A stretch of DNA of 33,740 bases from an uncultured Bacteroides sp. (lineage in GTDB: Bacteria; Bacteroidota; Bacteroidia; Bacteroidales; Bacteroidaceae), in contig CASDXF010000036.1 in assembly GCA_949285075.1 (NCBI GenBank), forward strand, positions 1-33,740. Direction: 5' to 3'. The translations under genes were made by a program, and so were the position numbers. How positions within the stretch are numbered: the stretch's first letter is position 1; each line of letters begins with the position of its first letter. The notes beneath the pieces are model-generated. The model searched no databases. It saw only the letters and a list, made by a program, of their open reading frames with translations, and was not told the DNA's origin. This document shows positions 23,079 through 31,340 of this stretch, in pieces.

Positions 23079-24350
23079 ATGAAACAAAAAGATTTGTGGA
23101 TAAGTAGGCTAAAGGAAAAACTTGAAGATTTTTCCGAATCCGCTCCAATTTCCAGTTGGGAACGCTTGGAAAAGGAACTTATGCGTCTTCCCGGAGAGAA
23201 GCGGATTATACCGTTGCGCACTTATAGGTGGGCAGCTGTTGCGGCTGTCATTTTGCTGTTGGTAGTCTCTTCGATAGGTCTTTATTTCTTAGATTCTCCG
23301 ATGGCGGATGAGATTCGTCATACGCAAGCCTCTTTGTCGGCTGTTTCTCCCGACTATTTACCTAAGCAGAATGTTCCGGAACGACAGGGGGAAAAGATAA
23401 CGCAAGCTTCTCGTGTTCAAAAAGAGTTATTGGCGGAGAATCGTGAAAAGATAGAGACGCTTCAAAGTGATTCCCATTGGATAGAAACGGGAGAGGAGAA
23501 GGAGATTCCGGAAGAGGAAGACGTTCTGCACGGAAAAACTCCGGACATCGCTGAGCAGACTACGGCAATAGAAGACAAATCGAATAAAAATACTGAGGCC
23601 AATCATCGTGAGCGTGTAAGTGAAGGTGGCGCTAAATACTCTTCTATTGAAAAGCCATCACCTATTTTCACGAGGAAACCCTCTAAAAAAGGAAAATGGT
23701 CTACGGGATTTTCTTTCGGTAATTCCGGAGGAGCTTCAGAAGAAATCGGGATAGGAGGTATACCAGTTCACATGTCTCGTGTAAATATGATGACGATAGC
23801 CAATGACTTGATGGAAATACCTGAGGGGCAGACTTTAGTGTTTGAGGAGGGAGTTCCTTACTTACGCCAGTCGAACGATGCTGTTGAGATGAAACATCAT
23901 CAGCCTATATCGTTTGGGGTTTCTGTACGCCGTGATTTGAAGCGGGGATTCTCCGTAGAGACAGGAGTTACTTATACTTTGCTTTCTTCTGATGCGAAAC
24001 TCCCGGGGGTGGAACGCAATGTAGAGCAGAAGTTGCATTATATTGGCATTCCTTTGCGGGCTAACTGGAACTTCTTTGAACGTAAGTTGCTTACACTTTA
24101 TGTCTCAGGCGGAGGGATGGTAGAAAAGTGTGTATATGGTAAGTTTGGGTCAGAGAAAGAAACGGTGAAGCCATTACAGTTTTCCGTGTCGGGAGCGGTG
24201 GGCGCTCAATTGAATCTGACCCGGCGAATAGGCATTTACGCTGAGCCCGGTATCGCCTATTTCTTCAATGACGGTTCGGACGTGCAGACGATACGTAAAG
24301 AAAGCCCGCTTAACTTCAATATGCAAGCGGGCCTACGGTTGACTTATTAA
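23079..24350 (+). CDS. Membrane-anchored beta-barrel protein, probable partner of the ECF sigma factor
   Basis: 423 residues. Residues 1-49 are a charged cytosolic segment (WISRLKEKLEDFSESAPISSWERLEKEL), residues about 50-71 one transmembrane helix (WAAVAAVILLLVVSSIGLYF), residues about 75-210 a polar, Glu/Ser-rich linker, and residues about 210-423 alternate like an outer-membrane beta-barrel (FGVSVRRDLKRGFSVETGVTYTL, IPLRANWNFF, LYVSGGG, IGIYAEPGIAYFF), ending GLRLTY with a terminal aromatic. Layout and position behind a sigma gene suggest an anti-sigma protein fused to an envelope sensor; related sigma/barrel pairs are annotated in Bacteroides genomes, but the mechanism is not known to me. 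It ends 2 bp from the stop of pflA on the other strand. Confidence 0.75.
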   Translation: MKQKDLWISRLKEKLEDFSESAPISSWERLEKELMRLPGEKRIIPLRTYRWAAVAAVILLLVVSSIGLYFLDSPMADEIRHTQASLSAVSPDYLPKQNVPERQGEKITQASRVQKELLAENREKIETLQSDSHWIETGEEKEIPEEEDVLHGKTPDIAEQTTAIEDKSNKNTEANHRERVSEGGAKYSSIEKPSPIFTRKPSKKGKWSTGFSFGNSGGASEEIGIGGIPVHMSRVNMMTIANDLMEIPEGQTLVFEEGVPYLRQSNDAVEMKHHQPISFGVSVRRDLKRGFSVETGVTYTLLSSDAKLPGVERNVEQKLHYIGIPLRANWNFFERKLLTLYVSGGGMVEKCVYGKFGSEKETVKPLQFSVSGAVGAQLNLTRRIGIYAEPGIAYFFNDGSDVQTIRKESPLNFNMQAGLRLTY

Positions 24351-24352
24351 GT

Positions 24353-25078
24353 TTAGTTGATTACGACGTTCGTGAAGTATTCCTTGAACAGTAGCGAAGC
24401 TTTTTCGAGCTGTTCGGGAGTGTTTTCCTTTACCTCTTTTAACTGGTACTCTTGTCCCATCGCCGCATACTTGTGTACGCCTAAGGTGTGGTAGGGGAGT
24501 ATCTCTACCCGTTGAATCATCTCATATCCTCCTAACGACTGTCCCAATTGCCGGATGTCTTCCTCGAAGTCACTGTATCCGGGGACCAGTACGTAGCGAA
24601 GCCAGAAAGGTTTGCCGTTCTCGTTCAGCCAAGCGGCGGTGCGTAGGGTCTGTTCGTTGCTCCGTCCCGTCAGTGCTTGGTGGCGTTGCGGGTTGAACTC
24701 TTTTACGTCCAACAGTACCAAGTCCGTCAGTCTCAGTAATTCCTCCACTTCCTTGTTCCATACGCCTCCGTTGCTGTCCAAGCAGACGTGTATGCCTTGC
24801 TCTTTCAGCGCCTTGACCAACGGGATTAACGCCTTTGCCTGAAAGGTAGGCTCGCCGCCGGAAAAGGTGACTCCGCCCCGTTTGCCGAAGAATGGCTTTT
24901 GGCTCATCGCCATGCGGACAATCTCTTCAGGGGCGGTCGGCGTTCCTCCCTTACCGGCTATCGTGTCCGGATTGGCGCAATAGAGGCAGCGAAAGTTACA
25001 CCCTTGAAGGAAAACGACGAGCCGTAAGCCCGGCCCGTCGAATGTCCCCATACTTTCGTATGAATGTACGTTTATCAT
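24353..25078 (-). CDS. pflA: Pyruvate formate-lyase activating enzyme
   Basis: 241 residues, normal for PflA. Radical-SAM enzyme that takes a hydrogen from the glycine of PflB to make the active glycyl radical. The N-terminal GPGLRLVVFLQGCNFRC and the cluster motif C-x3-C-x2-C (CNFRCLYC, residues about 28-35) are clear; GGVTFSGGEPTFQ binds SAM, and LDSNGG and LLDVKEF follow as in the family. Cytosolic and oxygen-sensitive. It follows pflB by 12 bp in the same operon and ends 2 bp from a convergent gene. Confidence 0.95.
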   Translation of the reverse strand: MINVHSYESMGTFDGPGLRLVVFLQGCNFRCLYCANPDTIAGKGGTPTAPEEIVRMAMSQKPFFGKRGGVTFSGGEPTFQAKALIPLVKALKEQGIHVCLDSNGGVWNKEVEELLRLTDLVLLDVKEFNPQRHQALTGRSNEQTLRTAAWLNENGKPFWLRYVLVPGYSDFEEDIRQLGQSLGGYEMIQRVEILPYHTLGVHKYAAMGQEYQLKEVKENTPEQLEKASLLFKEYFTNVVIN

Positions 25079-25090
25079 TATTCAATGAGA

Positions 25091-27319
25091 TTACATGTGT
25101 TCGTGGAAACTGCGGCTGATGACCTCCAACTGATGCTCGCGGCTGAGCTTCACGAAGTTCACCGCATATCCGGATACGCGGATGGTCAGCTGCGGATACT
25201 TCTCCGGATGTTCCATTGCGTCGTACAATGTCTCGCGGTTCAGCACGTTCACGTTCAGGTGATGGGCGCCTTTCGTGAAGTAGCCGTCCATCATCGTTAC
25301 CAGATTCTCTATCTGGTCCTCCAGAGTGGCTCCCAATGACTTGGGAATAATGGAGAACGTGTTGCTGATTCCGTCCTGAGAGTCACGGTAGCGCAGCTTG
25401 GCTACGGAGCTCAGCGAGGCGATCGCACCCTTCTTGTCGCGTCCGTGCATCGGGTTGGCTCCCGGAGCGAAAGCGACGCCTTTAGCCCGTCCGTCGGGAG
25501 TGGCTCCCGTCTTCTTACCGTACATCACGTTGGACGTGATGGTCAGCAGCGAGAGGGTAGGACGGGCGTTCTTGTAAACCGGCAGCTTCTTCAGCTCCTC
25601 GCTGAAGTAGTACACCAAGTCCACGCCCAAGTGGTCTACCCGGTCGTCGTCGTTTCCGAAGCAGGGGAACTCTCCCTCGATGTCGAATCCTTCCGTCAGG
25701 CCGATGTCGTTGCGGCGCGCCGTTACCTTAGCGTACTTGATGGCCGACAGAGAGTCGAGCGCGATGGACAGTCCGGCCACGCCATAGGCGAGGTTGATGT
25801 GCGGGTTGGTATCGATGAGCGCCATCTGCGCCTTCTCGTAGTAATACTTGTCGTGCATATAGTGGATGATGTTCATCGCCTCGTTGTACACGCGGGCGAT
25901 TTCCTTGAGCACCTTCTTGTAGTTGCTCATCACCTCCTCGAAGTTCAGCACGTCGTTGGTCAGCACGGGAATATCCTTCACCATTACCGTACCGGTGTTC
26001 TCGCAACGGCCGCCGTTGATGGCGAGCAGGAGCGCCTTAGCCAAGTTACAGCGCGCGCCGAAGAACTGGATTTGCTTGCCTATCTCCTGATAAGAGACGC
26101 AGCAGGCGATGCCGTAGTCGTCCGACTGGCGCACTTCGCGCATCAGGTCGTCGTTCTCGTACTGGATAGACGAGGTGTCGATGGAAACCTTCGCGCAGAA
26201 TTCCTTGAAGCCTTCCGGCAGCTCGGGGCTCCAGAGCACGGTCAGGTTGGGCTCCGGCGACGGGCCGAGGTTGTACAGGGTTTGCAGGAAGCGGAAGGAA
26301 GTCTTCGTTACCTTCGTCCGTCCGTCGTTGAAGCGTCCTCCCAGTGATTCGGTCACCCATGTGGGGTCTCCGGCGAATATGTCGTTATAGGACTGCATGC
26401 GCAGATGGCGCACCATGCGCAGCTTAATGACAAACTGGTCGATAAGCTCCTGAGCGAATGACTCTGTGATGCTGCCCTTGTTCAGTTCGTATTCGATGTA
26501 GATGTCGAGGAAAGAAGAAACGTTGCCGAGCGACATCGCCGCGCCGTCTTGCTCCTTCACGGCCGCCAGATAAGCCATGTACACCCACTGTACGGCTTCT
26601 TGGGCGGTGTACGCCGGACGGCTCAAGTCCAGTCCGTAGTATTCTCCCATTATCTTCATGTCTTTCAACGCCTTTATCTGCTCGGCTACCTCCTCGCGCA
26701 GGCGAATGCGTTGGTCTGTCATCGGGCCGGTCAGACTGCGCAGGTCGTTCTGCTTAGCCTCAATCAACCGGTCGATACCGTAAAGCGCCATGCGGCGGTA
26801 GTCGCCGATGATGCGTCCGCGGGCGTAGTTGTCGGGAAGTCCGGTCAGGAATCCGAGCGAGCGGAACGAACGGATTTCTTCGGTATATACATCGAATACT
26901 CCGTCGTTGTGTGTCTTGCGGTAGTGAGTAAAGATGTCCTTTACCCGCTCGTCCACTTCCGCGCCGTTTTCTCGGCACGCCTTGTTGACCACGTTGATTC
27001 CTCCGAACGGCTTGATGGCCCGTTTCAGGAGTTCATCGGTCTGTAGGCCGACGATAAGCTCGTTTTCCTTGTCGATATATCCGGCTTTATGTGAAGTGAT
27101 GGTAGATACAGTCTTGCTGTCTAAAGAGCGGATGCCATTGTTGGCTCTTTCTTCTTCCAACGCTTTCAGGCAGCGGTTCCACACCGCTTTTGTCCGTTCG
27201 GTAGGCCCTTCCAAGAAAGAGGCGTCTCCATAATAGGGAGTAATGTTGTGCTTAACGAAATCCCTTACGTTGATTTCACTGCTCCAAAGACCGTCTTTGA
27301 ATACCTTGTTCAATTCCAT
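25091..27319 (-). CDS. pflB: Formate C-acetyltransferase (pyruvate formate-lyase)
   Basis: 742 residues, close to the 760 of E. coli. It converts pyruvate and CoA to acetyl-CoA and formate, a central anaerobic reaction. The thiyl pair is Cys406-Cys407 in [12 protein letters not shown], and the radical glycine is Gly717 in RVSGYAVNF near the C-terminus. Other family motifs: [19 protein letters not shown] and [12 protein letters not shown]. The gene is rich in GC-ending codons, like carB, which fits high expression. First gene of the pflB-pflA operon, with a -7 box 54 bp upstream and an FNR-like palindrome further up. Confidence 0.97.
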   Translation of the reverse strand: MELNKVFKDGLWSSEINVRDFVKHNITPYYGDASFLEGPTERTKAVWNRCLKALEEERANNGIRSLDSKTVSTITSHKAGYIDKENELIVGLQTDELLKRAIKPFGGINVVNKACRENGAEVDERVKDIFTHYRKTHNDGVFDVYTEEIRSFRSLGFLTGLPDNYARGRIIGDYRRMALYGIDRLIEAKQNDLRSLTGPMTDQRIRLREEVAEQIKALKDMKIMGEYYGLDLSRPAYTAQEAVQWVYMAYLAAVKEQDGAAMSLGNVSSFLDIYIEYELNKGSITESFAQELIDQFVIKLRMVRHLRMQSYNDIFAGDPTWVTESLGGRFNDGRTKVTKTSFRFLQTLYNLGPSPEPNLTVLWSPELPEGFKEFCAKVSIDTSSIQYENDDLMREVRQSDDYGIACCVSYQEIGKQIQFFGARCNLAKALLLAINGGRCENTGTVMVKDIPVLTNDVLNFEEVMSNYKKVLKEIARVYNEAMNIIHYMHDKYYYEKAQMALIDTNPHINLAYGVAGLSIALDSLSAIKYAKVTARRNDIGLTEGFDIEGEFPCFGNDDDRVDHLGVDLVYYFSEELKKLPVYKNARPTLSLLTITSNVMYGKKTGATPDGRAKGVAFAPGANPMHGRDKKGAIASLSSVAKLRYRDSQDGISNTFSIIPKSLGATLEDQIENLVTMMDGYFTKGAHHLNVNVLNRETLYDAMEHPEKYPQLTIRVSGYAVNFVKLSREHQLEVISRSFHEHM

Positions 27320-27372
27320 AGATAAAATAAAGATAAATATTAGAGTTTTACTGTCTTTCTCTTTAGAGCGTG

Positions 27373-27380
27373 CAAAGATA
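27373..27380 (-). promoter_or_regulatory. -7 box for pflB
   Basis: TATCTTTG on the minus strand, 54 bp ahead of the pflB ATG. Confidence 0.55.
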
Positions 27381-27499
27381 CTATGAATTTTTCATATAAC
27401 CGATAAGGGTGTGGGCGATTTTAAGCTATATGGCTTAGGTTGTCGAGGTAAATGTGTTGATAATCAGTGAAGTGTTGTACTTTTTCAAATTGTGGCTTT

Positions 27500-27513
27500 C
27501 TGATTTAAATCAA
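27500..27513. promoter_or_regulatory. FNR/CRP-like palindrome upstream of pflB
   Basis: CTGATTTAAATCAA differs at one base from the FNR consensus TTGAT-N4-ATCAA and includes the perfect 12-bp palindrome TGATTTAAATCA. It is centred about 140 bp before the predicted pflB transcription start, farther than a simple activator site. Confidence 0.35.
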
Positions 27514-27559
27514 GAAAAAATCTTTATTGCAGACTTTCGATGAGGAATCCGGACAAAAT

Positions 27560-28110
27560 CTTAAGAATAGACCATTCTGAAAAACGGAACATTCTGTTCT
27601 TCTAAAAACGCGATAATTCCGGCCGAGGTACGGTCCGGACGAAAAGAACGCGGCGTAGAGGCGTTAGCGAAATTCAGGATGTCGGCAAATCCGGAAAGAA
27701 TGCGATATTTTTATCCTTTTAATGGATGATTCGTTTCTTATTGCGCTTTAATCAATGCGTTTGCTATAATATAGACACTTTTATCTTGTTCGGAAAACGA
27801 GAGCAATTAGAAGTTGGAACACGTAAAATCTCTGTTTGATTCCCTGAATCGGGCGGCTTCCATTGCTAATCCTTCGTTTCTCATTCCCCAATCAGGGCTG
27901 CGCCTCGCGAGCGGAAGGGCAGCGCCTCGCGAGAAATAGGGCTTCCGCTCAAGTCGATTTCCCTCTTCTAACCGCTTTTTGTGTGCGTATTTATGCGGAT
28001 TTGCTCTTGAAATGTGCGGATTTTACGCGCTTTTTGCGGTTTTTCCGTCTAAAAAGGAAAATTCTGCCAAGCCTGTTTAGAAGGAAAATATTAAAAATAG
28101 AACATTTTTC
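27560..28110 (-). repeat. Dispersed non-coding repeat, copy B (about 550 bp, inverted)
   Basis: Reverse-complement match of 5288-5818 with substitutions and indels; both ends and the inner landmarks are shared, for example GAATTTCGCTAACGCCTCTA and the 22-bp unit core. The copies face each other about 21.7 kb apart. No coding frame is conserved between them. Confidence 0.8.
27900..27943 (-). repeat. 22-bp unit array within repeat copy B
   Basis: Two clear units with the core CTCGCGAG at 27904-27911 and 27926-27933, 22 bp apart, the same period as at 5461-5526 and 20069-20134. Confidence 0.65.
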
Positions 28111-28214
28111 CCTTAACCGTTCTTCATGTATGTATGCGCCAACAAGAATCATAAAAGTTTAATCACGTTTTTACTTTTCAAGGGAAATCTGTACGGATTT
28201 CCAATGTTCTTTTC

Positions 28215-28222
28215 TATCTTTA
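28215..28222 (+). promoter_or_regulatory. Likely -7 box of the S9 peptidase operon
   Basis: TATCTTTA, one base off TAnnTTTG, 32 bp ahead of the ATG at 28255. Confidence 0.4.
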
Positions 28223-28254
28223 CGCCATAAATCAACAGATGAAAACAAGGCATC

Positions 28255-30363
28255 ATGGAATACATAAACGGCCAGCGAAAGGGAAATAAGGCCATAATAT
28301 CCCGCCGCATCGCTTTCCTGACGCTCCTCTCCCTCTACACGGGGATAAGCGTCACGGCGCAGGAGCCTGTCGACTACCTGCGGATAGACACGATATATAA
28401 GTTAGCCAACAAGACCTACTCTCCGGAAGTCAACGCGAACTGGATAGGAGACACGCACCACTTCTGGTACAGCAACCGGGAAAAAGGCGGAACGGTGTTC
28501 TACCTCGTCAACGCCGAAAACGGAGAAAAGCGGGGATTCAACAGCTTGGACGAGCTGAAGGGGCAAAGCCCGGAGCTATGGACGGCAAGCGAAGAGAAGA
28601 CCCCCGCCCACCGCAACGCCCCGGACGGAAAGGTGAAGTCACCGGACGGGAAATGGACGGCGTATGTCAAGGACTACAACGTATACATCGCCCCTAACGG
28701 CGCGGAGGAGGGACGGGAGATAGCCCTGAGCATGGACGGGACGTTCGAGCACGCTTACGGTCCGCGGTTGGAATGGTCGCCGGACTCCAGAAAGATAGCG
28801 ACGCTAAAGACCAGACAAGCCGACTGCCGCCGCATCCCGCTGATTGAGTCGGCCCCAAAAAGCCAGTTGCAGCCCATCCTGCAATGGAGGGACTACGCCA
28901 AGCCGGGGGACGAGATTCCCGTCTCGCTGCCCGTTCTGTTCGACGTGGAGCGGCGAAAGCAGATTCCACTGGACACGGAAGCGTACAGACGGCAGTTCAG
29001 CCTGACCCTGACCGGATGGCGAAAAGACAGCCGGGCGTTCACCTTCGAGTTCAACCAACGGGGGCACCAGCGGTACGTCGTAGGGGAGGTCAATGCCGAA
29101 AGCGGGGAGATAAGGCACCTGATAGACGAGAGGTCGGACACGTTCATCTCTTACATCAACAACTACCGGTACGACCTGAACGACGGGGCGGAGCTGCTGT
29201 GGGTATCGGAGAGGGACGGATGGCGTCACCTGTACCGGATAGACGGAGCGACGGGAGAGGTGAAGAACCAAGTGACAAGCGGAGAATGGGTTGTCCGCAA
29301 GGTCATGTTCGTCGACGAGGAGGAGCGGACGGTGTACTTCATGGCCTCGGGGCTCCATGCGAAGGAAGACCCCTACAATCAACACTTCTGCCGGGTGGGA
29401 CTGGACGGAAGCGGGATGACGGACCTGACTCCGGAGAACGGAAACCACAAGATAACCCTATCGAGAGACAGAAAGTATTTCGTTGACGTGTACTCACGTC
29501 CGGACCTGCCGCCCGTAAGCCTGCTGAGAAAAACGGGAGAAAGAAAGGCCGTCGCGACGCTTGAGCGGTGTGACGTGTCGGAACTGCTGAAAGCGGGATG
29601 GCAGGCTCCCGAAGTGTTCCACGCGAAGGGACGGGACGGCGAGACGGACATCTGGGGAACCATCTATCGTCCGCTCAACTTCGACCCTTCCAAGTCCTAT
29701 CCCGTCATAGAGGATATCTATGCGGGGCCGCACGACTCGCACGTGCCTAAGGACTTTAACCCCGTGCCGTGGTGCATCTCGTCGCTGACCGGACTGGGAT
29801 TCATCGTAGTGAAGATAGACGGCATGGGAACCAACAACCGCTCCAAGAAGTTTCACGATGTCTGTTGGAAGAACCTGAAGGACGCGGGATTCCCCGACCG
29901 GATAAGATGGATACAAGCGGCCGCGCGCAAATACAAGTATATGGATACGGAGAGGGTGGGCATCTACGGATGGTCGGCGGGCGGACAGAACGCGTTGGCG
30001 GCGCTGCTGTTCCACAACGACTTCTATAAGGCGGCGGTGGCCCTCTGCGGATGCCACGACAACAGAATAGACAAACTCTGGTGGAACGAGCTTTGGATGG
30101 GCTATCCCGTGGACGAGTCTTACAGCCGGTCGTCAAACGTGGACAACGCGCACCTGCTCAAAGGAGACCTGCTGCTGATAAATGGCGAGCTGGACGATAA
30201 CGTAGACCCGGCCTCGACGCTGCAAGTGGTGGCCGCCCTGATGAAAGCGGACAAGATGTTTGAGCAGCTTTACCTCCCCGGGAAGAACCACAATTTGGGA
30301 GGAAGCTACGAGATGCATCGGCTATATGACTTCTTCAATAGAAAACTATTCATTAACAAATAA
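28255..30363 (+). CDS. S9 family peptidase (dipeptidyl peptidase IV-like)
   Basis: 702 residues. An N-terminal hydrophobic segment after a basic start (about residues 18-36, ending SVTAQ) is a signal peptide, so it works in the periplasm or envelope. Residues about 60-430 form the beta-propeller (PF00930-like: LEWSPDSRKIATLK, LLWVSERDGWRHLYRID); the C-terminal alpha/beta-hydrolase (PF00326-like) carries the triad Ser574 (GWSAGG), Asp647 (GELDDNVDP) and His679 (GKNHNLGG). It removes N-terminal dipeptides or similar from peptides; exact specificity is unknown. Most relatives have GWSYGG, so Ala575 is a small deviation. The gene is GC-rich at third positions. The next two genes follow at 12 and 26 bp and are probably in the same operon. 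Confidence 0.94.
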   Translation: MEYINGQRKGNKAIISRRIAFLTLLSLYTGISVTAQEPVDYLRIDTIYKLANKTYSPEVNANWIGDTHHFWYSNREKGGTVFYLVNAENGEKRGFNSLDELKGQSPELWTASEEKTPAHRNAPDGKVKSPDGKWTAYVKDYNVYIAPNGAEEGREIALSMDGTFEHAYGPRLEWSPDSRKIATLKTRQADCRRIPLIESAPKSQLQPILQWRDYAKPGDEIPVSLPVLFDVERRKQIPLDTEAYRRQFSLTLTGWRKDSRAFTFEFNQRGHQRYVVGEVNAESGEIRHLIDERSDTFISYINNYRYDLNDGAELLWVSERDGWRHLYRIDGATGEVKNQVTSGEWVVRKVMFVDEEERTVYFMASGLHAKEDPYNQHFCRVGLDGSGMTDLTPENGNHKITLSRDRKYFVDVYSRPDLPPVSLLRKTGERKAVATLERCDVSELLKAGWQAPEVFHAKGRDGETDIWGTIYRPLNFDPSKSYPVIEDIYAGPHDSHVPKDFNPVPWCISSLTGLGFIVVKIDGMGTNNRSKKFHDVCWKNLKDAGFPDRIRWIQAAARKYKYMDTERVGIYGWSAGGQNALAALLFHNDFYKAAVALCGCHDNRIDKLWWNELWMGYPVDESYSRSSNVDNAHLLKGDLLLINGELDDNVDPASTLQVVAALMKADKMFEQLYLPGKNHNLGGSYEMHRLYDFFNRKLFINK

Positions 30364-30375
30364 ACACTAGCTATT

Positions 30376-31314
30376 ATGGAAAACGATTACAATGAACAAA
30401 TGAAAAGAGAAACACGAATCAAGAAGGCCCTGTTCACGTACCTGATATTCGTCTTGGCCACCTACCTCATCGAATGGGCCGTGTGCTACGCTGCGGGCAT
30501 CGAGTTCCCCAACCCGATAACCGAATCGGAACCGCTTTATCTGACCATAACGGTCCTCACGCTTTGCGTAATCGGGTGGTTCACCATATACCGCCTCTTC
30601 CTTCGTGACGGAGAAAAGATTAAGGAGAGAAAAACATCCATTCTCGAGGACATCACCTTGTACGGCGCCGCGCTTGGCCCGGCATTTACCCCTATATTGC
30701 CCTACAGCCCGAGAACCTCTTCCGTGGAGGACTTGCTGATTATCCTATTGATTGCGGCGTGCCTATGCCTCTATCTGTCCGTCAGAGACAAGAACATACA
30801 GGAATACTTTCAGGAGTTAGAGAAAAGGTGGGAGAAGGCCGCCCACTCCAAGAAACTGATTATCGCTCAAGGGGTCTCCTTAGAGGAAATCGATAAGGAC
30901 ATCAGAGAAAACACCAACTATATCAATACGGACAGAAGCAACTCCATGCAGCTGTGGCGACTGGAGGAATCGAGGTTCGCCATCACCTTCCCCTATGGCG
31001 TTGACCATTCCCAAAACTTCGTCAACATCGTGGAAGACCTGAGCGCCTTCATAGAAACGCCTAACGCCCATGAAATCATGGGGTGGACGGAGACGGAAGA
31101 CTTAGAACTGCCCGGAAATATTGTGCTCTACCGTTATAGTACTAATAACAAGGAGGTGTACGCCACGACTGAAGACGGACAGACATGGATACAAAATACG
31201 GACTTGTCAGGAAACATCTTCAAGAAGGACAACGGACGGGCCACCTTCATCCCCCGACCGGAAATCAACTGGAAGAACGCCGAGAAACTGACGCTCTACG
31301 ATAAGAGGCTATAA
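30376..31314 (+). CDS. Four-TM protein of unknown function (first of a tandem pair)
   Basis: 312 residues; I do not recognise the family. Four hydrophobic segments (about residues 19-40, 53-74, 93-110, 119-136) are followed by a soluble C-terminal domain of about 155 residues starting SKKLIIAQGVSLEEI. That domain contains NSMQLWRLEESRFAITFP, EDLSAFIETPNAHEIMGWTE, YATTEDGQTW and the ending RPEINWKNAEKLTLYDK. No catalytic motif or signal peptide is visible; the soluble domain may face the cytosol. It starts 12 bp after the S9 peptidase gene, so they are likely co-transcribed, but a shared function is only inferred. The next gene is a clear paralog. Confidence 0.85.
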   Translation: MENDYNEQMKRETRIKKALFTYLIFVLATYLIEWAVCYAAGIEFPNPITESEPLYLTITVLTLCVIGWFTIYRLFLRDGEKIKERKTSILEDITLYGAALGPAFTPILPYSPRTSSVEDLLIILLIAACLCLYLSVRDKNIQEYFQELEKRWEKAAHSKKLIIAQGVSLEEIDKDIRENTNYINTDRSNSMQLWRLEESRFAITFPYGVDHSQNFVNIVEDLSAFIETPNAHEIMGWTETEDLELPGNIVLYRYSTNNKEVYATTEDGQTWIQNTDLSGNIFKKDNGRATFIPRPEINWKNAEKLTLYDKRL

Positions 31315-31340
31315 AGTTATCAATAACCCAAATAAGCGTT

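Larger units (their letters stand above)
27320..28254. other. Gene-free stretch of about 930 bp between divergent genes
   Basis: No convincing gene. It holds the pflB promoter box, an FNR-like palindrome (27500-27513), repeat copy B (27560-28110) and the promoter region of the S9 peptidase gene. The open frame 27863-28162 lies wholly inside or beside the repeat and is not conserved as protein in copy A. Confidence 0.6.

Noticed and set aside
27451-27466. Second FNR site upstream of pflB (TTGATAATCAGTGAA)
   Set aside because: The right half does not match ATCAA at the required spacing.
27863-28162. 99-codon open frame on the plus strand before the S9 peptidase gene
   Set aside because: It lies in repeat copy B and includes the 22-bp units; copy A has no matching protein frame, and the composition is that of a chance frame.
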